Positions 1 through 13,100 of a stretch of 64,000 bases of DNA are shown here, piece by piece; the stretch's first letter is position 1; each line of letters starts with the position of its first letter. A program made the position numbers and the translations under genes. The notes beneath the pieces were generated by a model. It ran no database searches. It worked only from the letters and a program-made list of their open reading frames with translations, and was not told the origin of the DNA. The DNA lies in contig OZ020267.1 in assembly GCA_963971225.1 (NCBI GenBank), positions 154,061,920 to 154,125,919 on the forward strand. Direction: 5' to 3'. This DNA is from Melieria omissa. Lineage: Eukaryota; Arthropoda; Insecta; Diptera; Ulidiidae.

Positions 1-3000
1 TGTGGATTTTTTTATTCGCGGTCACTGCAATCCTTTCCTACTTCTCGCTCGTTGTTTACTGCGTTCTTGGCAGATTTTTCCGCGTCTTCGTCAGTGCCAC
101 AGTAACAGCCAACTGCACCAATTTCGCTCCACAGCGAAAAGCATCAAACAAATTTCTACCAATTCTCTATTTGTCTTGGCTGCCGCTACTTTTCGTGGTC
201 CATAAACCGTCCATGAATGTCGCTCGCTACCGCCCCGGCTGCTGCTCCGGACTGACCATAACAATTTCCACTTCCTGTGGCACTGGATTTTGAACGCTCT
301 CTCACACTCTCTCTGGCCCCGTCTATGCGTGACCAGCAATCACCACGCAGCCAATTGTCACGTTCACATAAATATTGACTCCATGTTGAGTACTCAACAA
401 TGTGGTTGCGGCCAGGTGCTCATCCACCGCTACGCTGCGGTTTGCGCAAAACTCGATGAGAAATTCGAAAATTCGTTTTGTGGCATATTTCGGCACGTGC
501 AAACCACCAACAACTCCGTTGAATTGTTTCACTGTGCCGGGCGGTGGGCTTCGAGGTTTCGCTGGAATGCAGCGCGTTCAGTGTGTGACGATGTCTTGTC
601 ACACTCGGCGGGCGACTTATTTTGACATCGATTTAACGTACTTGGCGATGCGACTGACGTAAGAGCTGACGAGCGGCTTTGTGCGCATTGTCGCCGTAAT
701 AGCGTTGAATCGGTAATGTCAGACATACAACAATTACGAGCAAAAATATTTGTGAAAAGCGGCGACCGGCTCAGACTGGAGTTGGCCCCTTCACCCCTTG
801 TCGAGTTAGTCGACTCAGTCTCATCAGTCATCATTACAGTCCTTCGCTATATGCTTTATTCTATATAAATAAAATTAAATCTCTTCAGCGTCTGAGTCAC
901 ATTGCTGGTGGCTTAGGTCATTTCTCTGATCGAAAATATATCTAAGGTAGAACAATCTCGTTTTTTTAAGCTTTTTAGCAACACACCTTTGTATTCTGAA
1001 ATGCAAATTTCGGGTTTTTACGTTGACTGACCTCACCCTTCTTCGCTTAAACAGTGAATTATTATTATGTAAATTATTTATAGTTCAAGGCTTCGCCATG
1101 TCATCAACGTGTTCCAAGCACAATTTGGCAATTCAATGCCAAATGATTGATGTGTCTAAACAACTGTCAGCAGCTACTGTGTGTGCGGCTTAAATGCCAT
1201 TCAAGCCAAGTAAATACCAACTGCGACTTGTCGTTGCCCATGCCAAGTGCCAATTTGGCCAAAGAATTCGCCATGCGCAGCCCGAAACCGTTTAACTGTG
1301 CGCCAACCCAGTTTTAAAATGCCGAAAACGTTGTCCATTCGGCTGTGGAGTTTTGTTAGATGAAATTTAATGAGCTCAGAAACCGCAAGCAGCAACCTCG
1401 GGCTGACAAAACCAGCCATGACAACAGTTGCGCCCGCATCCAGCGCAGACGAGGCATTTAGCTAGAAAGGCCAAAACCGCAGCGGCGCACAGCGAGCGAT
1501 CCGAAGGAGAGATGCGCAAAATGCCGGAGAAGAAATCACTTTTGCGAATATTAAAAGCAATGTTGCAGGTCTGTGAACGCTGCGGCCGCTCAGCAACCGA
1601 CCGAATATGCTAATTAACTGCTGATGTGGTACTGGGGGTCGGGAGGGGGGAATGCAGCGCAGCAGACCTGTTTGTGTCTTATGTCGCTTTTGTGGTCGAG
1701 GGTGCGCTTCAGCTTCAGACGATGGAAGTGAAACCTTGAGAGCACTTAACAATAAATTCGATAAAAGTCGAGAACTGGAAATGCCAGCAATCGGCACTTT
1801 TGGTCAGTGGCGCACGCAGGCGAATCTTTTAAGCGGGGTTTCGGAAATGAAATCTACTTGAGGCTTGTGAAATAATGTGGTCTTTGTTGGAGGCGGTTTG
1901 AGCCCCGCACCCCGCGGCTGCTACCTGTCAGTTTTAACATTTACGTGTTAAAAGTTATTGAAAATACATTGCAACGCGTTCTCGACGTGTTGGCCTTCGC
2001 TCGTTAAACGCGTATTGTTTGAACTCGAAATCGCGGTAAAATAAAAACTAAACGAATTCGAAAATTGTCCAATTGTTCGGAGGCTTCGTCAGAACAGAGG
2101 GCAACCTGTCAGTTGCAACCGTTATGTCGCCGCATTCCACCCTTCCGAAAGTGGAGCGAAGCGTTTGACGTGTTCGGGATTGTCGCACCGTTCGTTGAAA
2201 ATCGATTTCGTTGAGCGTTTGCAAATCTTGAGAATTCCTGTGTAAATTTCTCGATTTTCGAATTTGAGCTCGAACTCGTACGCGTCAGAATACTCGTAGC
2301 GAATGCCAAACGCTGGCAAGTGATCGCGTCACATTTTCGCGTCTGAAACTACGGTACGTGCGCGTACGGCGAAACGCGGCGAACTGCGCCAGCAACAAGC
2401 ACACGTTTTCGTTGTTGAAAAACTCGCAACAGACTGAACGAACGGCTGAAGTTGGCTTGCGGCGCGCACCGTTCGCTATCTCCAAGATACACAGCGGAGA
2501 CAAACAGCAGCAACAACAACACAACAACCACATCCACTCGACACAACGCACACTGGCAGCGGCGCGGCAATGCCGCAACCAAGCAGAACCAAAGCCGTCG
2601 CACCAAACGACCAACCGATCGACCAACCGACCGGCTGATCAACAGAGCTGATCTCAGCTCCACGAAACGTTGCTGTCGTGCACCGGTGCTTGTTGTTGTT
2701 GTTGCTGCCAATGCTTTGAGCCGGTTGCGTTGTGTGATTTTGTTGTTCTTGACAAATGCTTACATCACGTTTTGCCGATTGTTGTCGTAGCTGCTGGCTT
2801 GTTTTCTTATTTGCTCTTGGCACAGCAGCAACTTGTTGTTGTTGCATGCGTTCTTTACAACGATTTGATTTTCGTTTTTTGTTAATTGTGGGAGCAACAT
2901 TTTTGTGTTGCAGCGTGTGAGAACTGCAGTTGCACCTGCTGGAGAGCGCAGCGCTTTTACTCTTTCGTCTTCTTCTTGGTAGCGATGCGAGGAAGAGAGA

Positions 3001-6000
3001 AGAAGAAGAGTAAGCAAGAAGCAGAGTGCCGGCTGCATAAATGTTGCAAGCAATGGCAATGCAGTAGAATTGTTGAAGAGATCAATGGGAACTGTGCAAT
3101 GATTGAAACAAATTTTTTTATAAAATAAAAATAATTAATTAAAAATAATTCATTGAAAATAATGAATTTAAAGTAATTAATTAAAAATTATTTTCTGCTT
3201 GTTAGCTGTTATTCGTCTGGTGCGTGGTTGAATTTTGTTATGGTTTTAAAACTAAAATTAAAAATAAAAAGTATTTTCTAATTTAAATCATAAAATATAA
3301 ATGTTGAATTTATTATTATTATTTAAATATTTTTAAATATATTAAATAATGCAAAAATATATTTTAAACATTATTAGAAATTGTTTAGTTAAACGAATAA
3401 AAAATTGAATCAAATAAAAAAATTGTTGCTTATAAAATATTTCAAATTTCGAAAGTATGTATGTATGCTGAAAAAGTTTTTGCCTAAAAGTATGCTATGA
3501 AATTTACAATTTAAATTTTCACCACAATTTGTATTGCATTCACCACCTACTACACCACACCCGGCAATAACCAAAATCGTAGCATACGTTTAGGCATCAC
3601 AGTAAATTTCACAAATATTTTATTTGCTCTGTGTTCGCATTGAAGTCGAAGTATTTTAAGAAACCACGACTGACACAATTCTACTGAAATGAAAACAGAG
3701 GTTAAAGTTGAAGCAGAAGCTGCAGTCTTCTAACGGATCTCCATAGACAGACAAAGCCTAAACGCCCCAATGATAATTTTCTCCTAATGCACCGCATTAC
3801 ACATAAAAAAATGACTTCACACACATAAAAAACCATGTTTACTCTGCATGCAAAACTCATTTTCTTAACAGAGAAAGAAACACAGTTAACTAGAGACTTA
3901 AGCAGACTTACACAATACGAGTACTTACGCAATGGAGTTTTTGCCAACAGTTTGGGTGAACCAGCACCAGCGCCGCCACCGCCTCCGCCACTCGCCAGAC
4001 TCAGGTCGCTTTGTGAGCTCTTCTGGCTGTCTTTGCTGTACGAACTACCACTGCAACGAGGTAAACAGACAAGAGGAAATATTAGGAAAATGTTGGAAAT
4101 GTTTGAAATGCAATTGAAATATTGTTAGAGACGCGTCGGATGCAATGTAAAAGCTGGCGCAACAAAGTGCTAACACTTCATTGCCGGCAATAAAACCGGC
4201 AAATTGTTTCGGCTCGAATGAGCTGATTGCAAGGCTTTGGTGTTTTTGTGAGAATGCCAAAATGCAGAAGTAGCCGTCGCTGCGTTCATTGCGGCGAATC
4301 ATGATGCAAGCGTCAACACGCTCTTAGCCACTTTGCGGCCATTGTTGCTACTCGCTTCGATGACGAACACGAACACAGAACCTGCAGTCCCATTAAACGT
4401 GCGCGCGTGACGGCCGAGCAAGTGTCAACCCCCATCCCAGAGCGGATGCAGTGCCTCGCTGCACCAACAGTTGCGCTCAGTTGTGGCAAAAGTTTCTGGT
4501 GAAAAAACCATTGCAAGAAAATTAAATTAAATGGAATGAGAAAGTTTCAATAAATTATGCGCATAATTTGCTGCGAACAGTGAGAGCCAACATTTTGCGC
4601 TGTCACACTTTGGAAAATTTTAAACTGCGTCCGCCAACTTCTGCGCTGCACCAAAGCAACTAGAGACAAAAAAGTAATGGTTGACGTGCGACACAACGGA
4701 CAAAACGCCACCAAACTTAAAGAGCTTTAAATTATTTTAATGTAACGATAAGCATACTTTGCAAGCGTGCAACAACAACGTCAGGCACAAGTGAATACAA
4801 TAACAAAGCGAAGGCTTCAATGCGGCTCCCTGTTGCACTGCGACGGCGAGGACAAGGACAAGGAAGAGGATCGGCGCGCTAATTGCTGCCGGCGGAAGCA
4901 GTGCACCAATCGCTGAAATTCATTGTAACACCAATAAAACTGACCGCCAGTGTTGCCCCACAAATTTGCTGCTAACATTTGTACAGGAAAATAATCCGCT
5001 GCCAAGAACCAATGAAAACCAATTTTTGCGCAAAAAGTGCAAATGAATAAAAATTCAAGCAAATCTGGTTAAAGTGGAGTTCGCAATGCGTGAGGGAAGG
5101 AAACAACGAAAACGAAACGGAAATACGCTGAACCAACCGACAAACAAAACCAACAACAAAAGCCAGCCGCGAGCCGCTGCAGCATTCATGCATCCGCTGC
5201 AAGCAGAGGAAACTGCAAAGTTTTTTGTTGCAGCGATTTTTTTGCATCCGTGATTTGTTGCTGTCCCTGGGGGTTGGGCGATGTGTGTGTGCAAAGGTCT
5301 AGCAGCACAAGAAGCCCCAACAACAATCGCGTAATTGAATTTTGCGAGAACCAGCAACAACGAAAAATCTACATTTTTTCAGACACAAACAGCCAAGTGT
5401 GCTTAATTGCTTTAATTAAATTCTTCCAGCTGCCACAGACGTGTAATCAGTGTCGCAGTGAAGGCGTTTTCCGCTATAATTTCCGTCCGACAGGACCAGG
5501 AATGCAAGTTGCCATTTGGGTTTCCCCAATATTTTTAAAATATTTTTGCATGACAGACAATTAATTTGGTTATTTTTTCACTTCTGAGTTTCTCTTGTTT
5601 GCATACGTCGCTTTAACATTTTTAGTTGCACTTTCAAATTTTTTGTAAATGTCCATTTCGACTTGTCACTCGCTGCTGCATGAAATCGGCGAACATAAAT
5701 GCCACATGCCACATGTCGCATGCGCGTTAAATCCACCAAAATTCCACACAAACGCCTGCAATGCATGTTCAATGGAAAAGCAGTGCGGGTAGTGCAACAT
5801 TTCACCTGACGGTCATTAAGTGGATAATTTGTTGCACGGACAGTAGGTACGCAAACACCAACAACAACAACGCCCATTGATTAACAGCAGCACCAACCTC
5901 ACGACTCGCAACAAAAAACAAACACCAACACAACAACAACAACAACTCTGACTGCCATATACTATAAATTAGACAATTTCCATAGCTTTTTTGTGCGCTT

Positions 6001-6231
6001 CAAGCGCAAAGGTCAAAATAAAAATAAAAAAACAACAACAAAAATTTCACTAACCAAACGCTGTTGTCGTTGATTTTTTGCGTTTTTGACTACTTGCTGT
6101 GCTTGTTGTTGTTATTTTTGGTCATTAAATGCAAACGCAACTCATTGTCAGTCACTTTGGCAGGCAGTGACGGTGCTTAAAGGAATGTGCATGAAAAATT
6201 TTGTACAAAGTGTTGAGCAAAAGTGAATTGA
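1..6231. other. Gene-free spacer or intron, left end
   Basis: I see no credible coding exon here on either strand. The short open frames lack family motifs and splice context. The stretch at about 2,000-2,900 is relatively GC-rich with CAACAAC runs and is punctuated like a 5' leader, but no transcript can be assigned. Bases 3,110-3,430 are extremely AT-rich with loosely palindromic AATTAATT motifs. (CAA)n runs occur near 5,930-5,945. The region lies downstream, in transcription sense, of the large toucan-like exon, so it may be intron or 3' flank of that gene. That is inference. Confidence 0.5.
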
Positions 6232-6487
6232 ACCTAAATCAGTGTTGCCACTTGAACAAATTTTTTCCGACCAAACTTCCGACCGAATCCGACCTAAACC
6301 GACCAAATTTAAAATTTGCGTTATCTTTCAAGTCATTTTTAAATTACAATTTTGTTTTTTTTTAATAAATATTGTGTACTAATCACATCACAAAATGGAC
6401 TGAAAAGTAATAAAGAAAGAAAGAAAAGTAAAAAAATCTGACCAATTTGGGTCCGAAAAGGCCAAAAGCGGCAACTCTGACCTAAAT
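6232..6487. mobile_element. hAT-type MITE, 240 bp, with 8-bp target duplication
   Basis: The element occupies 6,240-6,479. It starts CAGTGTTGCCACTT and ends, read in reverse complement, CAGAGTTGCCGCTT, so the imperfect terminal inverted repeats match at 12 of 14 positions and subterminal TTTTCCGACC-like sequence also recurs. It is flanked on both sides by the exact 8-bp direct repeat ACCTAAAT (6,232-6,239 and 6,480-6,487). An 8-bp duplication with CAGNGTTGCC ends is characteristic of hAT-superfamily elements. There is no coding capacity, so it is a non-autonomous miniature element. The interior carries several short CCGACC/ACCGACC repeats. Confidence 0.85.
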
Positions 6488-7125
6488 CGTTAATTTAAAA
6501 CTGATACAAAAATTAAAATTTGTATAACGGTAACATTCGATAGAGAACATTGATTGAAATAACTTTTAGGAAACTTTGAAAATAAATAATAAATATGGGT
6601 TACCTCATTCGATAATGAGTTAAATCGTTAATTAATCGTTAATTTAAAACTGACACAAAATTAAAATTTGTATAATGCCCCGTTCTGACTATGTCATATA
6701 TGGTGTCATTTGTAGTCAGTTAAATGAGAACGGGTTGTCATATGGTGTCATTTGCGTTTGCCTGCATGTATGACTACAATTTTCCAATACGAAACGAGAA
6801 TCAAATGAGAACGATCGAATTTGTGTCGAACGGACGATTTGACTACGTTTGATGAGAAAACAAAAAATGTCAACATGCTGGCAAACTTTGTCATATGTAT
6901 TTTTCGTCAGTTTTGCCGTGCAATGAGAACGCATTTGACGACATAGGACGAACATGACATATATGGCAGTGTTTGTCGACTGTGAATATGACACCATATA
7001 TGACATAGTCAGAACGGGGCATAACGGTAACACTCGATAGAGAACATTGATTGAAATAACTTTTAGGAAAAAATCAACTTTGAAAATATATAAAATCATT
7101 TTAGATAATAAGGGTTAACTCATCC
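6485..7125. repeat. Tandem duplication, second copy interrupted by a MITE
   Basis: A unit of about 130 bp occurs twice head to tail. Copy 1 runs from about 6,485 to 6,615 and copy 2 from about 6,634 to 7,125. Shared blocks include TCGTTAATTTAAAACTGA, AATTAAAATTTGTATAA, AGAGAACATTGATTGAAATA and ACTTTTAGGAAA, in the same order. Copy 2 is longer only because a 346-bp element interrupts it. Copy 1 has the uninterrupted sequence TTTGTATAACGGTAACA at the equivalent point. Copies differ by scattered substitutions and small indels, so the duplication is not recent. Confidence 0.85.
6673..7024. mobile_element. PIF/Harbinger-type MITE, 346 bp, TAA target duplication
   Basis: The element is 6,676-7,021. 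Its ends are perfect 34-bp terminal inverted repeats (6,676-6,709 and 6,988-7,021) beginning TGCCCCGTTCTGACTATGTC. It is flanked by TAA on both sides (6,673-6,675 and 7,022-7,024). The unoccupied copy of the surrounding tandem duplication reads GTATAACGG with a single TAA, which fixes the insertion boundaries without relying on another genome. A 3-bp TWA duplication is the hallmark of PIF/Harbinger elements. Partial copies of the end motif recur inside (near 6,734 and 6,950). No transposase is encoded. The superfamily assignment rests on duplication size and sequence only. Confidence 0.85.
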
Positions 7126-10100
7126 GATCACAGCCTCAGTCAATGGATGTTTTTGTAGGTATATAAGCTGAGCTATGTACATACATACATACATACTCGT
7201 TTTTAAAACTGTTCAAACATTTTTCATGTGCATTCCTCAGACTTAGTTTTGGTGCAGTAACTTTTTTGCTGCAATTAGCGAGGAGTGATGGCATTTCAGT
7301 GCCAAAGCTTTTTACTTTTCACTACTGAAAACTTTAATACTTTCGGTATTTAAGCGTTTTTTGATGAATCCTCTACACTTTGAAATTGTTGCTGTGCTTG
7401 ATCTGCCACACGCATCACGTGGCTGATTCTGAACATAATTGCAATATTCAATATTTATGCAAATTGCATAATAAATGCAACACAAATATGAAGATTCCGA
7501 ATTCAAAACACATTTGCTGCCACACTGTCTCGGTAGCTGACGATTACGTTTCGAGTGACATTACGAGGGGGTGTGGCCAGGGCCAAGGTGGCAATTACCT
7601 GCTTCGTGATGTAACTCAGCAGAGACCAGAGCCAGGCATCCTTAGAACTTAATTGAGCGAAAAGCACATTGCCGTCAGCCGCTGCTGTCACTTTGCATCC
7701 AAGAAAGTAGCAACAACAGTTGCCGCTGCTACTTGACGACCGCATAAAGACACCTGCCCGGCCACAGATCGCTGTCAACACTCAAACGTTGAGACGCCGC
7801 CAGACAGTCGGCAATCAGTCAGCGACCGCCGCCGACTGGCCACCGGCTACACCTTTCTGGGGCAATGTACCCAAATGCGATTCAAAGTGACATTAGCAGC
7901 GGCAGCAGTTAATGCCGCAGACAGTCGTCGCAGCGTCCCACTCGCGCGCACCGATGAAGTAATTAAAAGATTTGCCGCCATCAAACCGCAGTTAAGTGAA
8001 TTTCAAATGTGCAACGACACCAAGTGTCAAAAAAGTGAAAAGTTTTCGTGCAATGAAATCTCGTTAAAGAGCGGCAACAGTCACAGCTTTGGACGCACTT
8101 TAGCGACAGACAGCCGCAACGAGTCAAATGCCAACGAACAGCGGCGCCGCACCAAAACGAAACGCGTGTGGTTTGGTTTGGAGCGCTTCAAGAACTCTCG
8201 GCTGCGGCGAGTGAAAGTGAATCGCGCTAAGCTGACTGTGAAATTTTGGATTATTTTCTCATTTCTTCAAGCAAATGTAATTTCACACAACAACTTGAGC
8301 GGTTTAATTGAAAACGCAATGCGTCGACTTTCCCCCAAAAATTTAAGAAAAAAAGTAATAGATGAAAAAACCAGATTTACGTCATGTGCAGCTCTGCGTC
8401 TCCAGAGAGCGCTGTCGATTTTTAGGCGTTTATGGCCATGACAATTGCCAATTTCAATGTGGCCCGTGGCGACAAATTTCGTAATCGCTGGCATTGCTTC
8501 CATTGTCCGAGCAGCAATTACAGCCATTGTTGCTGTCCCCCTGCCCGGACGCAGCATGTCGCAAGCTTTTAATTGCTGTCATGTTTTGTAATGTGTTGCT
8601 GGCCGATAGCCCCGCTCGATCCGAATATAGTGCGAACAATTCTGCTTTGCCAAAAGAGGCAAATAAATTTTGATGTGTTGGCAGACTGCAGAATCCCAAC
8701 GAGCACCGTCCTACACCGTCTGCCTTGCACAACAGTTTATGGCCTCTGGCAGTGCACTCGAAACATTTAATAGCCAGACAACACCCCTGCGCGCCACCAC
8801 TGGCTGCCAGACAATGGCAACAGTAGGCAGACATTTGCTTGTTTTGTTTATGAAAGACGAAATTTGAAAAGCGCTTCTAAAAGTTGGTCTAATGGCTCAG
8901 CGTCGCAATATTTGCACTGCCATTGATTCGCTTTGCCTTGTCTGCTCTTGAAAGACGCAATGCCGCCGCCGTCGCTTTCATGTCTCTCAAGTGTCTGTGG
9001 CAAATTGCACACTAAGCGTACGAACCCAGTGTGGCAAGAAGCCATAACGACATCGCATCCATCCAATCATTCACTGCTGGTCAGCTCTCACTCCAGCGCA
9101 GACGAGATAAGCTGCGGCCGACGATACATTGCGTTGCCTCAATAATTCAACCTCATATTTCATTTACAATGTTTTGCATTCTTTCCATTTTTTATGTGAT
9201 TCGCTTTAGCATTGCCACATCACTCGGCTGTTTGATATTATGCAATGTGGCATCTGCCCAGCAGTGCTCTGTCGGGGGCAGCTGTCGAACTCGTTCAACA
9301 TTGCAAAGTTGGCAATCGCTGCAATCTCAGCGCAAACACCGGCCGCGGCGCATCGCTGGCCGACGCTTATCATGGGCGCTTAATACGGCTCCATTAAGTT
9401 TAATTGCAATTGGAGGAGTCGCGAGCAGCCCGTACGGACAACAATAACAACTATGATAATGATGGCGGCGCTGCTCGTTGCCTGACTTCGTGGAAGCAAA
9501 TCGTGGAAGCAACTCGCAGCCACTTGCAACATTTAAATGCACATTTTTATTGCACCAACTGCTGTGCGCCACTGTGCCCCGGGTGCAATTGGCATTTAGC
9601 ATTCGTTAATGTGGCGCAGCGCTTGGATTCGCCGCAACTGCTGCCGCGTGCAATGCTAATTAAGAGAGAAGAGGAAGCAGAGCAATGCGCACAGATTTAT
9701 GACACACTCGACTTTTGGCTGATTTGTGTGCAACTCAAATTCTGCGAAGAAAAAATTTAATTTACTTTTCCTTGTAGTTTGGAAGCAAAAGGAGTAACCA
9801 ATATATATTTTCATTTCTTTAACTTTTGAAACTGCTAGCAGATTACTTATTGTTTACTGAACAGAAGATTTCTGAACCTACCAGATAGTTGGATATCCAA
9901 GACTTTCCTATTTTAATTAAGAGTTTTCCCAGCTCATGTTCGCGTTCTAATAACCCACTAGAAGAGAATCTTCTGGCATATTTTCCAACACGTCTGCTTT
10001 CATCTGAACAATGCTTCACATCAAATGCTGGGAAATTTCAACTCTCTTGCAAGCAAACAATTCTTTTGTATGCCAGAAATGTGGGTAACCTCTCAGAACG

Positions 10101-13100
10101 CTGCGTAATTAATAGAAACACTGCACGTGCAAGAATGACGGAGTTGGTGATTCCAAACACCACTTCACACTTTCTCCACAACTAAATAGTCACAAGAACA
10201 AAACATGAAACATAAAAGCCGTTAAGAATCGTTTCACTTATATGGCAAATATTATTTCGGCATCCCACCTGAAGCGCTCTTCCAGCCATCTTCGACAGTG
10301 CCAAGACGCCGCAGCGGTCACACTTAAACAATTAAACATAATTGAATAGGCCCCCAAATTAATTGCGCAAAATATTAATCAGACGTAACGATGCCCAAAT
10401 ACAAAAACAAAAACCCCAACAGCCCAAACCGAAACTAAATTTTAGTTGACTCCGCAATTAAGCCACAGGTAGATAGTTAATTGCGTGCCACATGTGCCGC
10501 ATGCAATGTAATTAACGCCCGCAGGGAACTTGGAATTCACTCTCCTTTCCAGCCTCCCATGGCCGTAACGGTCCAAAGAGATGGAAACTTAATGAGGCTG
10601 AAGCGTAAATAATTTGCCAGTAACGGGCAATCTGTGCTCCCGCTCCGCCAGTCCGGTCGCCCTGTCGTCGGGTTACGTAAAGTGCTGATTGCGAGTTGTT
10701 TTAGCTACAACACCTTCGAGTGAGTCGCACTGCCAAAACGGCGCGAAATTTTGCTTTGCTGGTCTTTGCAGGTGTTGCAAAAAAGTCTGACCGAACAAAG
10801 TTGTTGTGGGTGGAGAGCGCTGGCCGTTTAACAGTCTGTTGATTTTGTGTTCACCTATGCAGACATGGCTTCAATTCATCTTTTCAATTTTCCGCACTTT
10901 TTCCGCGGCTAATTTTTTCTGATTTTCGAAATTTTATTTCTGTTATCTCAGCACTTTGGAGGCGATTATGGCATAAAACACGAGTACGACCTGGTATTTA
11001 CTACAAAGTGAGGGCGAGGGCAGACGACGTTGCCACAGTTTTACGCCTGAGTTGCTGGCGACAGTGTTGCCGACACGTCCATATCAAGCAGGCACTTTTG
11101 CAGAACCAGCACGAGCAGTTGCCCAGTGTGCCGCACACACTGTGTGTGGAGTGTTGCTCGTTCGAGTAGACACAAGTTCCCCTTTGGGAAATTAGCGTCT
11201 AAATACCTTGGCTACTAATGTGGCATCAAATAGCGGCCGCAGGCTTTGCCATACAAACCGCTGGCCCGTACACTCACATATGGCAACAACCAGCAACGCG
11301 CGACCGACACCGACAACGGCAACGGTTCGCTATGCTTTGCAAAACGATACCAACAGTCTTTCGTCTCGTCGCCAAGTTGCTGAAGTGTGGCAGACTTGAA
11401 AGCAAGTGCGGACGGCAGCAGCAACATAATTGCTGCCGGTTCTGTTGGCAATGATGTCGGTTGGGCTGGTGTAATGTGCTTCCGAACGCTAAAGTGACCA
11501 AGCAAACTTTCAACAGGCCAACAGATTTAAATGGAAAGATACGGTTTTATGTGTTTTCCCAACGAAAATATGAGTTGATTGAGAAATACTCGCACTATGG
11601 TCACTCTGTTCGGCTGGGCATGTAAGTGCGACAGTGATTCAAGTCTGGTTGCGGGGTTAAGGAACTGTGGTGAGCGACAGCGCGACTCTAATGGATGAAT
11701 TTGATGGATGTTTGAAGTGAGGTTCGAGCGAACTTGAAGTGGTTGTCGAAATGTTCTCTCAATTACTAACAACGCGAAAAAGTAAACAAATGTTTCTTGG
11801 ACGAACGCGGGAGAGATGTAAGAGGCAGTAAAAGTATCAAGAAAAGGATTGTTTGAAATTTAATGTTTATTTTTCATACCAGAGAGCAAAGGAAGGTTTG
11901 AACATAGGAAAAAGGGTGTAAATGTAAATACAGCACAAATTAAATGCCGGCATGGCAGCAATAAAACTGCGTAATGAATGTCATAAAAAATTTAAAAGTA
12001 AAACACAAACAAAATTGCAGAAAGGAAAATAAGGTGACAGGAAACCCATAAAGTGACATTAGAACAGAGTATCAGAGTAATGCAACACCTCCGCCCTCCC
12101 ACAAGCGAACAAGCAGAGAGCAGATAGCGGCGATGCTGCAGCACCGCCAAAGGCAATTAGAGTCGTTATCGACATAGAGCGCTTGCGAAAATGGTAAAAT
12201 GTGTCACGCCGAACACAGCAACAATACGCTCAACAAGTACGAGAGTGAAAGATCACACACACACATACACACGCACATGCAAACGCCGGCACCGGCACCG
12301 AGCCACGTACAACAGTTTTACGCGATAAGAACAAACTTGGCTGGAAAGAAATAACGTGCCAGAATTCATTAACAACATTGACAACTCGGGCGGCAACAAT
12401 GTGGAGCATCAATGGAGCGACAGCTATCGAGTGAAGACAGTGGCGTAGCGAACAATTTCTCGCATTTACGAAATGAAAAAAATGGCCTATCTGTGGCAGA
12501 GAGCCAAAGAAAGCGAACATGTCCCATGGGCGCGACAGTGAGTTGTCAATGAAAACTTTTCGCACACTTGTAAGTAGGTGGGTGGGTGTGTAAGTATGTG
12601 CGACAACCAGCTCGACACAGCAGCGAACATAACAAGCTGTAGCTAATAAAATAATGAGTATTGAGTAGAGCGAAGTTGTGAAATACTTGAACGGTCAATT
12701 TGCGGCCGCACGCCAAGACACAAAAACACAAAAACTCTCGAAGAACTTTTCGCACCCCTCAATGCAAGGCGGCCGCCAGAGTATTGGTTGCGTCTGACAT
12801 AGCAACTGTCACTGGGAACACTTCGAGCTTAGGCGCGACGTCAAATAGCAAAATTTATTTTTTAACATTTTTGTGCGCTTCATCGACGAACGCCGTTTGT
12901 CGCAGTTCATTAGTTTGACTTTCCGTTAGAGCGGCAGAGTTTCGTCGCCTTGGGCAAAAACAAATCACACGTCGGTGAGTGTATGGCGTTCTCACTAATT
13001 GAATGCCAAATGGAGTGCAGGCTTGGAATGAAGGCTTCTCATCGAGTCGCAATTAAAAATTCCAATGCCTTTTCATGATCCACCCCCGCCCGCTCGCCAA

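Noticed and set aside
3122..3193. AATTAATT-rich imperfect hairpin
   Set aside because: Expected by chance in a stretch composed almost only of A and T; no other feature supports a function.
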